A stretch of DNA of 64,000 bases from Candidatus Magnetomicrobium cryptolimnococcus. GTDB lineage: Bacteria > Nitrospirota > Thermodesulfovibrionia > Thermodesulfovibrionales > Magnetobacteriaceae. How positions within the stretch are numbered: position 1 is the first letter of the stretch; each line of letters starts with the position of its first letter. The DNA lies in assembly GCA_018606805.1 (NCBI GenBank), contig JAGYWI010000008.1, positions 62,001-126,000 of the forward strand. The letters run 5' to 3'. A program made the translations under genes and the position numbers. A model generated the notes under the pieces. That model made no database searches and was not told the DNA's origin. It saw nothing but the letters and a program-made list of their open reading frames with translations. Positions 1-8,675 of the stretch are shown here, one piece after another.

Positions 1-1611
1 AAAGAGACTGCTACAGAGACTGCTACAATAGATAAACCGTTAGGGACTTCTGCTACTAAGAAGGCAAGTGCTCAAAAAAAGGATAATATTAAGGATAATA
101 TTATAGAGCAATCTGATGCTCAAAATGCACCACGTCTTATTAAGAAAGACGAAAAAAAGGAAGTTGCAGAGGCTAATGCAACTGCTACAGCAAGACCTAC
201 CGCCAAACCGACAGTAGTGCTGACTCCAAAGCCAACAGTAAAGGCAACCCCTAAACCAACACCGAAAAAGGAAGAAGAAGTGGTAGACAAGGCAACTGCT
301 ACAGCCAAACCAACATCCAAACCGACAGTAGCGCCGACTCCAAATCCAACAGTAAAGGCAACCCCTAAACCAACGCCAAAAAAGGAAGAAGAAGTGGTAG
401 ACAAGGCAACTGCTACAGCCAAACCAACATCCAAACCGACAGTAGCGCCGACTCCAAAGCCAACAGTAAAGGCAACCCCTAAACCAACGCCAAAAAAGGA
501 AGAAGAAGTTGTAGAGCCCAAGGCAACTGCTACAGCCAAACCAACATCCAAACCGACAGTAGCGCCGACTCCAAAGCCAACGGTAAAGGTAACTCCAAAG
601 CCAACACCTATTATAAATGAGAAGAAGGAAGAGGTAGTGGTAGAGGCCAAGGTAACGCCAAAAGCTACAGTAAAGCCAACGGTTGAACCAATATCGAAGG
701 CAACCCCTAAGCCTACATCTAAAATAGACGATAAAAAAGAAGGACAGCAGTCTACTCCTGATAAGAAAGACGATACCGCCTTACTTGAGGCAAAGGCAGA
801 TATTACTAAAAATGCGAACAAAAAATTATCAAATGAGGCTGCTAAAAATGCGAACAAAAAATTATCAGATGAGGCTGCTAAAAATGCTAATAGTAGTAAA
901 ACCGCTAAATCGAGTGAAGGTAAAATAGAAAATAAAACTGATGATAAAAACATTAATGCTGCTAAAAATGCTAATAAAACCACTAATACTGATAAAGATG
1001 GGGCAGGTGGACAGAATGCTCAAAAAGTAGGAAAAGGGGCTGTTAGTGCCTCATCAAAAGGTGCTGAAAAAGGTACTGATGATAAGAGTGATAAAGATTT
1101 GGCTGGTGATATTGATAGTAAAATAGCCGCACTTAAAATAAAAAAGAGGATAGAGGAAGTATCGGCAAAGGCAGGAGGCGGGGCTGATGGTGGTGGTAAA
1201 GCTGCTGATGATAAATATGTGAAATCGGCTGATACAAATGCTGGGAGTGTATCTAATACATCCACTTCACCAGCTGGTAATAGTAGTAGTGCATCTAGTA
1301 GTGGGGGTTCGTTTCAAACTACTGTGAAAACATCAGCAGGAGAAGGGGGACCTCAACTTACTGTTTATGCAAATCTTTTACAAAGGCATGTGAAAAATAA
1401 CTGGGTTTTACCGAGCTCATCCAAGAAAAATTTGGAGGTTATTGTAACTTTTATGGTTCAAGCTGATGGAAATATTACTGGACTTATTGTAAAGCAATCC
1501 TCAGGAGATAAGTTCTACGACCATAGCGCTCTGAAGGCTGTAACTAAATCAGCTCCTTTTAAAACCCCACCAGAGCCAAATCTTGATATAGAAATGAGGT
1601 TTACACCATGA
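1..1611 (+). CDS. tolA: TolA-like protein with TonB C-terminal domain (5' end outside window)
   Basis: The frame is open from base 1, so the start lies upstream; 536 codons are visible. TolA-type proteins span the periplasm and link the inner-membrane TolQR motor to TolB/Pal. The visible part has three layers. First is a Lys/Thr/Pro-rich region built on a 38-residue repeat (114 bp period, copies near 265, 380 and 494) rich in KPT and KEEEVV. Next is an Ala/Asn/Lys-rich low-complexity stretch with a 36 bp repeat near 807-880. Last, over roughly the final 85 residues, is a TonB/TolA C-terminal domain (QRHVKNNW, VTFMVQADGNI, DHSALKAV). The stop overlaps the tolB start (ATGA). TolA identity rests on this domain plus the following tolB, pal and cpoB. 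A GTG at 217 lies inside the repeats and is not the true start. Confidence 0.9.
   Translation, partial: KETATETATIDKPLGTSATKKASAQKKDNIKDNIIEQSDAQNAPRLIKKDEKKEVAEANATATARPTAKPTVVLTPKPTVKATPKPTPKKEEEVVDKATATAKPTSKPTVAPTPNPTVKATPKPTPKKEEEVVDKATATAKPTSKPTVAPTPKPTVKATPKPTPKKEEEVVEPKATATAKPTSKPTVAPTPKPTVKVTPKPTPIINEKKEEVVVEAKVTPKATVKPTVEPISKATPKPTSKIDDKKEGQQSTPDKKDDTALLEAKADITKNANKKLSNEAAKNANKKLSDEAAKNANSSKTAKSSEGKIENKTDDKNINAAKNANKTTNTDKDGAGGQNAQKVGKGAVSASSKGAEKGTDDKSDKDLAGDIDSKIAALKIKKRIEEVSAKAGGGADGGGKAADDKYVKSADTNAGSVSNTSTSPAGNSSSASSSGGSFQTTVKTSAGEGGPQLTVYANLLQRHVKNNWVLPSSSKKNLEVIVTFMVQADGNITGLIVKQSSGDKFYDHSALKAVTKSAPFKTPPEPNLDIEMRFTP
249..600 (+). repeat. 114-bp in-frame tandem repeats in tolA
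   Basis: The marker string GGAAGAAGAAG recurs at about 270, 384 and 498, exactly 114 bp apart. Each unit encodes 38 residues with a KPT / PTPK / KKEEEVV pattern, and a partial fourth unit follows. The copies are nearly identical at DNA level, which points to recent expansion. Because the period is a multiple of three, copy-number change would alter linker length without breaking the frame. Confidence 0.9.
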
Positions 1612-2867
1612 AAAAGGGATTTTTAATAGTACTGTTAAGTGTTTTATTGTTAATGCAAGGAACTGCTTTTGGAAAGCTCTTTGTTGATATTAGCGCACCG
1701 GGAGGATTTAAGCTTCCCATAGCTGTAGTAGACTTTTTAGGTATGAATGAGGCATCGCTGGTTTCAGATGTTGTTAGGCAAGATTTAATAAGTTCTGGGT
1801 ATTTTACAGTGCCTGATAAGAGCACCTACCTTGAGACATCAAATGATCCGTTTACGCTTGCTAACTGGAAACCTTTAGGTATAGAGGCTGTGGCGAAGGC
1901 TACTTTAAGTGGGTCGCGTGATAATATGGAATTAGTGTTTACGCTTTATGATGCTGTTGAGGATAAAGTAATATTGAAAAAAAAATATACCTCTACTGCT
2001 GATTTAGTAAGACCGCTTGGGCATAAGATAGCAAGTGATATTTTTAAGGCTATCACTGGGCAAGAGGGGATTTTTTCATCTAAGCTCGCTTTTGTTGTAA
2101 ATGGTCAAAGCTCCGGTTCTATCTATATAATGGACTGGGATGGTGAAAGGACACAAAAGGTGTTGACTAGAAGTGGGGAAATCATGCGTCCTATTTGGAT
2201 ACCTAGTACTAACAAATTGGCCTATTCGTCTTTGAGGGATAAGAGATGGATTATTTATACATTTGATTTAGGAACTGCAACTGAAAAAGAAATTTATTCT
2301 TCCGATAGGACGGATTTAGCAGGGGATTTTTCACGTGATGGTTCAACGTTATATTTTTCTTCAACAAAGTCCGGTTCCCCAGATATATTGAGTTTGAACC
2401 TTATGAGTGGTGCTATAAAACAAATAGCAGCAAGTAGGTTTATTGAGGTGTCGCCGAAGCTTTCGCCAGATGGCAGGCGCATAGCATTTGTGTCGGATGC
2501 TAGTGGGTCGCCTCAAATATATGTAATGAGCGTTGATGGTTATAATAAACAGCGTTTAACGTTTCAAGGGTCGTACAATACGAGTCCTGATTGGTCTTAT
2601 GCAGGAGATAAAATTGTGTATACGGGCATAAAGGGTGGACAGTTTCATATATTTACAATGAATGTTGATGGTTCAAACGTTACACAATTAACTACTGAGG
2701 GAGATAATGAAGAGCCGGCGTTTTCACCGGATGGACTCTTCATAGCCTTTGTTTCAAGTAGAGGCGGTGGGAAAGGGATTTACATAATGAACTCTGATGG
2801 TACTAATCAAAGACGGGTGTCACAAAAATCATTTGGGGCCTTGGGTCCTGCATGGTCAACTGAATAA
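1608..2867 (+). CDS. tolB: Tol-Pal system protein TolB
   Basis: 419 aa, the usual TolB length. A signal peptide (MKKGFLIVLLSVLLLMQG, cut near residue 22) sends it to the periplasm. The TolB N-terminal domain follows (DISAPGGFKLPIAV, then VVRQDLISSGYF), and from about residue 150 a beta-propeller of PD40/WD40-like blades with repeated S-PDG and D-G motifs (LSPDGRRIAFVS, FSPDGLFIAFVS). TolB couples TolA to the peptidoglycan-associated lipoprotein Pal during outer-membrane constriction. The ATG overlaps the tolA stop, so translation is probably coupled. Confidence 0.96.
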   Translation: MKKGFLIVLLSVLLLMQGTAFGKLFVDISAPGGFKLPIAVVDFLGMNEASLVSDVVRQDLISSGYFTVPDKSTYLETSNDPFTLANWKPLGIEAVAKATLSGSRDNMELVFTLYDAVEDKVILKKKYTSTADLVRPLGHKIASDIFKAITGQEGIFSSKLAFVVNGQSSGSIYIMDWDGERTQKVLTRSGEIMRPIWIPSTNKLAYSSLRDKRWIIYTFDLGTATEKEIYSSDRTDLAGDFSRDGSTLYFSSTKSGSPDILSLNLMSGAIKQIAASRFIEVSPKLSPDGRRIAFVSDASGSPQIYVMSVDGYNKQRLTFQGSYNTSPDWSYAGDKIVYTGIKGGQFHIFTMNVDGSNVTQLTTEGDNEEPAFSPDGLFIAFVSSRGGGKGIYIMNSDGTNQRRVSQKSFGALGPAWSTE

Positions 2868-2883
2868 TGGAGGGTAGTTTTAA

Positions 2884-3462
2884 GTGAAAAAAAGTATTCT
2901 TTTGATTTTAGTAGTGTTTTTGTTAATGTCTTGTGCCGAAAAAAAAGGCATTGTACATGATGATCAAATGGGTGGTGGAGCGCTGGAAGGTGAGATGGAT
3001 GGTAGCGGGGCAGATGGTGAATATGGCAGTGAAAGTGCTTTAGGTAAGGACCGTGTGGATGGTAGTGATTTAGAGGAAAATGGCTTTGGTGGTACGTTAA
3101 GCGAACAGGAGTGGAAGGCCAGAACTAGTGAAATTTTCACAGACGTACTTTTTGGCTTTAATAGATACGACGTTAGCAGTGAGTACCAACATGGTTTAAA
3201 TGCAATGGCGGATTTTCTGGCAGCACAGTCTAAGGGTATGGTTAAGGTGGAGGGGCACTGTGATGAGCGTGGTACAAGGGAGTATAACATAGCATTAGGT
3301 GATCAGCGTGCTCAGTCAGTAAAGAATTATCTTGTGTCTCTTGGGGTTTCAGGGGCAAGGATTAGTACCGTTAGTTATGGCAAAGAACGCCCTATGTGCA
3401 AAGAACATAATGAGAGGTGTTGGGCATTAAATAGACGGGCGCACTTTGAAGTTACAAGATAG
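2884..3462 (+). CDS. pal: Peptidoglycan-associated lipoprotein Pal
   Basis: 192 aa with a GTG start preceded by GGAGGG at 2869-2874. The N-terminus is a lipoprotein signal with lipobox LMSC (lipidated Cys17). A Gly/Asp/Ser-rich acidic linker follows to about residue 75. The C-terminal OmpA-like peptidoglycan-binding domain shows DVLFGFNRYDV, VEGHCDERGTREYN and the NIALGDQRA helix whose Asp and Arg contact diaminopimelate. It anchors the outer membrane to the cell wall and binds TolB. It is the third gene of the tol operon, 16 bp after tolB. Several extra cysteines near the C-terminus (MCKEHNERCW) are typical of this group. Confidence 0.95.
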   Translation: MKKSILLILVVFLLMSCAEKKGIVHDDQMGGGALEGEMDGSGADGEYGSESALGKDRVDGSDLEENGFGGTLSEQEWKARTSEIFTDVLFGFNRYDVSSEYQHGLNAMADFLAAQSKGMVKVEGHCDERGTREYNIALGDQRAQSVKNYLVSLGVSGARISTVSYGKERPMCKEHNERCWALNRRAHFEVTR

Positions 3463-3504
3463 TGGAAGGGTTTTTGTCTTAGTTGTTAAGAAGGAGGAGA
3501 TAAG

Positions 3505-4512
3505 GTGTCGTTTTCTATAATAAAAAAGATTCCGCTACTTTTGATTTTGCTTGTAAGTGCCTGTGCTACTACCAATGACCAAACAATGTATGAGATAATC
3601 AGGCTCAATAAGGCAATGATGAGTGTAAGGAACGATGTTAATGATATTCAAAAACGGCTATCCATTACGAAAGGCTCTGTGCCTGGTCAAGATGGTGCTG
3701 ATATGTTGAATACTATAAAGGGTAGTCAAACGGATTTAAATAAGAAAATCGAAGACTTAGGTAATGGTGTGCAAGCTCTAACCGGCCGGTTTGAAGAACG
3801 GAGCTTTAACTCTGATAAGTTTTTTGAAGAAAGTAAAACAGACCGGGATGTTATGAGGGCTGAAATTGCTACAATAGAAAATAAATTAGTACTTATCGAA
3901 GATGCTCTAAAAAGGGGGGGCGTAGACCTATCTAAGCAAACGCATCCACCTGCAACTCCACCACAGCCAAGTGGTACGCCAGCTGTACCGCCTCCCACAA
4001 CACCTTCTGATAATACCTCAGCCAAGGCGCAAAAACCCTCTACTCCTGCTATGTCGCCTCCGGCTGCAACAACAGCAACAGGTGTTACTGATACTGAGAT
4101 TAAAACTCTCTATGATGAGGCTGTTAATGATATGAATAGTGGTGATTACAGTGTTGCAAGAAAGAAATTCACACGTATAACAAAGGAATTGCCGGCTAAT
4201 AAGTATACGGATTCTTCACACTATTGGCTTGCTGAAAGTTATTATAAGGATGGTAGGTATGAAGATGCAATCGTGGGCTATCAGGCATTTGTTAAACTTT
4301 ATCCAAAAAACCAGCAAGTGCCTGGTGCTAAGTTAAAACAGGCACTATCGTTTCTCGAGATTAAAGATAAGGATACGGCTGTTGCTATTTTTCGGCAGTT
4401 AGTGAATGAATACCCAAACTCTAAGGAAGCTGAAATTGCTGGTATAAAACTCAAAGGCTTAAATGAAGGTACGAAACCTAAGCCAAAGCCTACAGACGAG
4501 CCAGATGAATAA
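3505..4512 (+). CDS. cpoB: Tol-Pal system TPR protein CpoB/YbgF
   Basis: 335 aa. The GTG start is supported by AAGGAGGAG at 3491-3499. The signal has a lipobox (LVSAC, Cys20), so unlike E. coli CpoB this version should be a lipoprotein. An N-terminal coiled coil (about residues 30-130) is followed by a Pro/Thr/Ala-rich linker and about three C-terminal TPR units (LYDEAVNDMNSGDYSVARKK, YWLAESYYKDGRYEDA, AVAIFRQLVNEYP). CpoB coordinates Tol activity with peptidoglycan synthesis at the division site. It is the last gene of the cluster, before a terminator. The neighbourhood makes the assignment firm. Confidence 0.92.
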   Translation: MSFSIIKKIPLLLILLVSACATTNDQTMYEIIRLNKAMMSVRNDVNDIQKRLSITKGSVPGQDGADMLNTIKGSQTDLNKKIEDLGNGVQALTGRFEERSFNSDKFFEESKTDRDVMRAEIATIENKLVLIEDALKRGGVDLSKQTHPPATPPQPSGTPAVPPPTTPSDNTSAKAQKPSTPAMSPPAATTATGVTDTEIKTLYDEAVNDMNSGDYSVARKKFTRITKELPANKYTDSSHYWLAESYYKDGRYEDAIVGYQAFVKLYPKNQQVPGAKLKQALSFLEIKDKDTAVAIFRQLVNEYPNSKEAEIAGIKLKGLNEGTKPKPKPTDEPDE

Positions 4513-4570
4513 CAACACATAATATGATAAAATATTTTAAGTAGTAGTTTAGTGTTTTTTGTTAAAATAA

Positions 4571-4609
4571 AGGGGACCTTTTAATAAGTATTGTGGGTCC
4601 CTTTTTTTT
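4571..4609 (+). terminator. Rho-independent terminator after the tol-pal operon
   Basis: GGGACC (4573-4578) pairs with GGTCCC (4596-4601), extended by a G-T and an A-T pair, and is followed directly by a run of eight T. It sits 60 bp after cpoB and just before moaA. Confidence 0.8.
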
Positions 4610-4633
4610 ATGTCCCTTTTTTTATGGAGTGGT

Positions 4634-5617
4634 ATGAAACTTGAGGATAAATATAACCGTGTAATTGACTACATGCGGATATCTATAACCGGCAGATGTA
4701 ATCTGCGCTGTGTTTATTGTATCCCAGACAGGCACTCTGCAACTAACTGCTCAATTGATTACATGTCAGCCGAGGAGATACTTAAAGTTGTAGAATGTGC
4801 CGTTGAGCTTGGCGTTAAGAAAATAAGAATAACCGGTGGTGAACCTCTTATTAGAGGGGATATTGGTTATATAATAAAAAAAATCAAAGAACTTGGCGGC
4901 GTTGATGACTTAAGTGTTACCACCAATGGGATTAAGCTTGCCAAATACGCCTTTAGTCTTAAAGAGGCAGGGCTTGAGAGGGTGAATATAAGCCTTGACT
5001 CTCTTAATCCGCAGAGATTTGCAGAAATAACTAACGGTGGCCTGTTAAGTACAGTCTTTGACGGCATTAAGGCGGCTGAAAAGGCAGGTCTATTACCTAT
5101 AAAGATAAATATGGTACCTATACGCGGTATTAACGATGATGAGATTGAAGATTTTGCCAAGCTTACCTTTGTAACCAACTACCATATACGCTTTATCGAA
5201 CTTATGCCGTTTAATAAGGGCAAATGGTGGACAGCGGATAAGTTAATAAGTACTGAGGAGATTAAATCAAGGATTGAAAAAATAGCCCCACTTGAGCCTG
5301 TCAAAAAAAGACAGTCAGGGCCTGCTCGGTATTATAAATTTAGTGAGGCTTTAGGGGTTGTAGGCTTTATAAGCCCAATTACCCATCATTTCTGTAACCA
5401 ATGTAATAGGTTACGGTTAACATCGGAAGGCAAGCTAAGGCCTTGTCTTTTTATGAATAGGGAAATAGATTTACTTAGTGAGATTCGCAAAGGGGCAGGC
5501 AAAGAGGAAATTAAAGCGATTTTGTTAAAGGCAGTAGAAGTGAAGCCCGAAGGACACCGTATTGTAGAGGAGAAAGACCCGGTTTCTCAAACTGAGATGT
5601 CTAAGATTGGTGGATAA
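4634..5617 (+). CDS. moaA: GTP 3',8-cyclase MoaA (molybdenum cofactor biosynthesis)
   Basis: Radical-SAM enzyme that starts molybdopterin synthesis by converting GTP to 3',8-cyclo-GTP. I take the ATG at 4634 (327 aa), with GGAG at 4626-4629. The upstream in-frame ATG at 4610 falls in the T-tract of the terminator and has no ribosome site. Motifs are the N-terminal CNLRCVYC cluster (Cys22, 26, 29), TGGEPL for SAM binding, the C-terminal cluster ligands HFCNQCNRLRLT and RPCLF, and the terminal Gly-Gly needed for catalysis. moaC and mobA lie elsewhere in this window, and MoeB-like and TusA-like genes are at 28 kb. Confidence 0.95.
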   Translation: MKLEDKYNRVIDYMRISITGRCNLRCVYCIPDRHSATNCSIDYMSAEEILKVVECAVELGVKKIRITGGEPLIRGDIGYIIKKIKELGGVDDLSVTTNGIKLAKYAFSLKEAGLERVNISLDSLNPQRFAEITNGGLLSTVFDGIKAAEKAGLLPIKINMVPIRGINDDEIEDFAKLTFVTNYHIRFIELMPFNKGKWWTADKLISTEEIKSRIEKIAPLEPVKKRQSGPARYYKFSEALGVVGFISPITHHFCNQCNRLRLTSEGKLRPCLFMNREIDLLSEIRKGAGKEEIKAILLKAVEVKPEGHRIVEEKDPVSQTEMSKIGG

Positions 5618-5636
5618 GTAAAAGTGGAGGGAAAAT

Positions 5637-6806
5637 ATGATAGAGTGTTCAGATAAAGAATCTACAAATATTGGAAAAAATAACTCAGATGTTATTGATG
5701 AAAGGGATGTAATTAGATTAAATAGATATGATATTTCAGTAAATTTGATGCAACCTACAATTGAAACTTGGGTTTCATATATAGATAAAAAATATATATC
5801 TATACCACCATTTCAAAGAAATTTTCGGTGGAAGATTACAAAGGCAAGTAAATTAGTTGAAACCTTTCTATTAGGTTTACCGGTACCACCGATTTTTCTA
5901 TATGATGTAACAGAAAAAAAGCCTAGTTTTAGGTTGATAGATGGACAGCAACGTTTATTGAGTTTATTCTTTTTCATTAAAAATATCTTTCCAAAAGAAG
6001 GGGTACCCATATTTGATGGAAATAAACCAATAATAGATGTTATAAGTTCACTAAAAAATGAAAATAGATTACAGGAATTTGTTTTAACGGGTGTTGATGA
6101 CAGATGGAATGATTTAACATTTGGTGCTTTAGATGAAGATGATCAAATGTGGCTGCAAACAAGACCGTTATGGGCTATTGCCTTTAGACAAATAAAACCT
6201 GATCCTGATAATGAAAAATTAAATAGTATTTTCTATGTTTTTGAGCGTTTAAATACTGGTGGTGAGATACTTAATAGTATGGAAATGAGAAAGGCTTTAT
6301 TTTTTGGCGATTTTGCCCTATTATTAGAAGAATTAAATAAAAACCAGTATTGGAGAAAGATATACGGTAAAACCACTGAACATGAAAAATTAATTGATAT
6401 AGAACTAATATTAAGGTTTTTTGCATTACAAGAATGGACTATCTATAACGAACCTATGAAAGAATTTCTCAATAGTTTTATGCGTAATAAAATAAATGTT
6501 AGTTCAGAAGATATTGAACGCTCTAAAGATTTATTTTTAAAAACTTGTGAGTTGATTTATGATAGTGTTGGAGAGAAACCTTTCCATATATTTGGTCCTT
6601 TAAATACTGCAATGATGGACTCATTTATGGTGCTTACATCAAAACATGTTAGTAATCTTACACAAGATAAATTAAAAAATATTTATGAAAGCTCCAAAGG
6701 TAATGATGAGTTTAAGGAGCGTTTACAAGCAAGAGTCAATGTAGGGGAAGTTGTCTTGAAAGAACGTTTTACACTATTGTCATCAATTTTTGAAAAATAT
6801 GTTTGA
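5637..6806 (+). CDS. DUF262 (GmrSD/ParB-like N-terminal) domain protein
   Basis: 389 aa, 19 bp after moaA, with GGAGGG just before the ATG. DUF262 hallmarks are clear: IPPFQRNFRW (about 56-65), LPVPPIFLYD, then IDGQQRLLSL with the DGQQR motif at 102-106, and FERLNTGGEILNSMEMRKAL near 200-225. DUF262 is a ParB/Srx-like fold. In GmrSD, SspE and BrxU it serves nucleotide hydrolysis and sensing in antiphage nucleases. Here it stands alone without an obvious HNH (DUF1524) nuclease, and its 3' end overlaps a HEPN-type gene. No signal peptide or membrane segment is visible. The pair is AT-rich compared with moaA, consistent with acquisition. Domain assignment is firm; the defence role is inferred. 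Confidence 0.88.
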   Translation: MIECSDKESTNIGKNNSDVIDERDVIRLNRYDISVNLMQPTIETWVSYIDKKYISIPPFQRNFRWKITKASKLVETFLLGLPVPPIFLYDVTEKKPSFRLIDGQQRLLSLFFFIKNIFPKEGVPIFDGNKPIIDVISSLKNENRLQEFVLTGVDDRWNDLTFGALDEDDQMWLQTRPLWAIAFRQIKPDPDNEKLNSIFYVFERLNTGGEILNSMEMRKALFFGDFALLLEELNKNQYWRKIYGKTTEHEKLIDIELILRFFALQEWTIYNEPMKEFLNSFMRNKINVSSEDIERSKDLFLKTCELIYDSVGEKPFHIFGPLNTAMMDSFMVLTSKHVSNLTQDKLKNIYESSKGNDEFKERLQARVNVGEVVLKERFTLLSSIFEKYV

Positions 6807-7278
6807 GCAAACTCAAAAAATAGTAGATTTAATAAATACCATTGATGATAATGTTGTTGGTATACGCTTTTTAAAAGAGTATGCAGTTATTGTCTTTCAT
6901 GCAGAAGTAGAGTTAACTTTGCAAGAAATTTTTTTTCGTAAGACGATTTTTGACTGCACTAAAGATGGTTTTAAAAGAAATTTAAGTTCAACCTTAACAG
7001 GTAAGTTGTCTTTTCAGGATATTGGGGGAAAATTTAAGACGGATATATGGAGAAAAATAGAACGAGAAACGGAAACAGTACTAAAAAAAAACTTAAATGA
7101 CCCAACTTTTCATATAGAACAACTTAAACGTGATTATAATGAGCTTATTACTGCAAGAAATGAGCTGGCTCATCGAACTACGACATTGTATTTAATTGAT
7201 GTAAACAATATACAAAAATGTATTGATTTTATGAAAGCACTAATAGCAAATATGGAAAAATTTTCTCAAACTGCATAA
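6799..7278 (+). CDS. HEPN-type protein, probable RNase partner of the DUF262 protein
   Basis: 159 aa from the ATG at 6799, which overlaps the DUF262 stop by 8 bp; an in-frame TTG at 6790 is an alternative start. The sequence looks all-helical and ends with ARNELAHRTT. The Rx4H motif (Arg120...His125) is the catalytic signature of HEPN ribonucleases. The layout (two helices, a variable middle, then the R-x4-H helix) fits MAE_28990/RiboL-PSP-like HEPN families. The translational overlap implies a fixed ratio with the DUF262 protein, as in toxin/antitoxin or sensor/effector pairs. The exact HEPN subfamily is not determined. The next gene (alr) is convergent, so the pair ends the moaA transcription unit. 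Confidence 0.75.
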   Translation: MFEQTQKIVDLINTIDDNVVGIRFLKEYAVIVFHAEVELTLQEIFFRKTIFDCTKDGFKRNLSSTLTGKLSFQDIGGKFKTDIWRKIERETETVLKKNLNDPTFHIEQLKRDYNELITARNELAHRTTTLYLIDVNNIQKCIDFMKALIANMEKFSQTA

Positions 7279-7314
7279 GTTTTTTACTAAATTTAGTTCG
7301 GCCAATAGTTAGTA

Positions 7315-8433
7315 TTATTCAACAAGAGTTTTTTTATTAATTCTACCAAAGGTTGTCAGTACCTCGTAAGAAATGGTATTTGCCCTTACTGCTAATTCAT
7401 TAGCACTTATGCTATTGTCCATCTGCTTACCTATTAATACCACTTCATCGTTATAATCTACACCGCTTATATCTGTCAAATCAACCATTATCGTATCCAT
7501 ACAGATTCTACCTACAATCGAAGCCCTTTGTCCGCGCACAAGTACAAAGGCATTGTTTGACAGAATACGCTGATAGCCATCTGCATATCCCATCGGAAGC
7601 ACGCCGATTACGCTATCCCGTTTCGTTATAAATGTGCGGCAGTAGCTTATGCTTCTACCTGCTGGCACGTTTCTGACTTCTATTAGGTTGGTTTTAACTG
7701 TCATTACAGGGCGTAAGTCAATATTGTTATATGCGCCATTTTTATAATTTAATGGGCTATAGCCATAAAGTGCAATACCCGGACGGATTGCATCAAGATA
7801 GGCTTCTTTTAATGTTAACGAGGCGGCACTATTAGACATATGCCACAAAACGGTACTCTGTTTTAGGTAATCCGACAGTTCTTTTTTTACTTCCATAAAT
7901 CGTTCTAATTGATTATAAGCAAAGGCTCTGTCTATTAAATCTGCCTCACTAAAATGACTCATAAAGCCAACTACATTTATGTTATCCAACTGCAAGACCT
8001 TTTTTATGTTTTCAACGCCAAGGTCATACAAAAACCCCACGCGCCCCATCCCCGTATCTACGTTTATGTGAACATTTAGAGAAACATTATACTTGAGAGC
8101 CCATTTTGACGCCTCGCATGCTGATTTGACGTTATAAATAATAGGGGTCAACTTATATTTTATGATCTTTTCTATGTCTATTTCATCAAAAAAAACAATA
8201 ACTTGCCCCTCTACACCTGCTTGCCGTAAACCTATTGCCTCCTCATTATATGCAACACCAAACATATTTGCCCCTTCAGCGGCAAACTCCCTCGCACATT
8301 CAACCATCCCGTGCCCATACGCATCCGCCTTTATAACACATATCACTGCGCGTTTACCCACCAAATCTTTTAATAACCGAAAATTGTGTCTCAACCTTGA
8401 AGCGCTTATCTCAAGCCTCGGTCCCCTTAGCAC
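7315..8433 (-). CDS. alr: Alanine racemase
   Basis: 372 aa, PLP-dependent fold-type III enzyme making D-alanine for peptidoglycan. It shows the PLP lysine in VIKADAYGHG (Lys35), the partner tyrosine in SISYCRTF (Tyr264), and VDTGMGRVGF, MSHFSEAD and the C-terminal GRICMDTIMVDLT. The start is a GTG (8433) 6 bp after the tatA stop. It is the last gene of dapB-mobA-tatA-alr on the minus strand; dapB also feeds cell-wall diaminopimelate, so the operon joins two wall-precursor enzymes. It converges with the DUF262/HEPN pair. Confidence 0.96.
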   Translation of the reverse strand: MLRGPRLEISASRLRHNFRLLKDLVGKRAVICVIKADAYGHGMVECAREFAAEGANMFGVAYNEEAIGLRQAGVEGQVIVFFDEIDIEKIIKYKLTPIIYNVKSACEASKWALKYNVSLNVHINVDTGMGRVGFLYDLGVENIKKVLQLDNINVVGFMSHFSEADLIDRAFAYNQLERFMEVKKELSDYLKQSTVLWHMSNSAASLTLKEAYLDAIRPGIALYGYSPLNYKNGAYNNIDLRPVMTVKTNLIEVRNVPAGRSISYCRTFITKRDSVIGVLPMGYADGYQRILSNNAFVLVRGQRASIVGRICMDTIMVDLTDISGVDYNDEVVLIGKQMDNSISANELAVRANTISYEVLTTFGRINKKTLVE

Positions 8434-8439
8434 CTTTAA

Positions 8440-8655
8440 TTAGTCCTTCTTTTCTTCCTTTTTAGTTGTTTTATCCTCTTCTTTTATCTTCTCCTTCGGC
8501 GTAACGTCTATTTCTTCGGGTTCATTTAGTCCCCTTTTTAGGTTTTTTACAAATGACCCCACACCCTTGCCAAGCTCCGGTAGCCTTGATGCCCCAAAAA
8601 GCACTATCACTATTATTAATATAATTGTTAACTCTTGTACCCCTAAGCCTAACAT
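8440..8655 (-). CDS. tatA: Sec-independent translocase subunit TatA/E
   Basis: 71 aa from the ATG at 8655, chosen because AGGAGG (complement of 8661-8666) lies 5 nt before it; the longer upstream reading would overlap mobA. The protein has one N-terminal membrane helix (QELTIILIIVIVLFG), the conserved FGASRLPELGKGVG hinge and amphipathic helix, and a charged Lys/Glu tail. TatA oligomers form the pore through which the Tat system exports folded proteins. No TatB or TatC gene is in the window. Confidence 0.93.
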   Translation of the reverse strand: MLGLGVQELTIILIIVIVLFGASRLPELGKGVGSFVKNLKRGLNEPEEIDVTPKEKIKEEDKTTKKEEKKD

Positions 8656-8675
8656 GCACACCTCCTTAAAAACAT

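Noticed and set aside
120-983. A long minus-strand frame antisense to the tolA-like gene
   Set aside because: Low-complexity repeats (GVGLGVAFTV) generated by the sense repeats; no start signal or family.
4610-4633. An earlier ATG for moaA
   Set aside because: It lies in the T-tract of the terminator, without a ribosome site; the ATG at 4634 has GGAG and gives the family-typical start.
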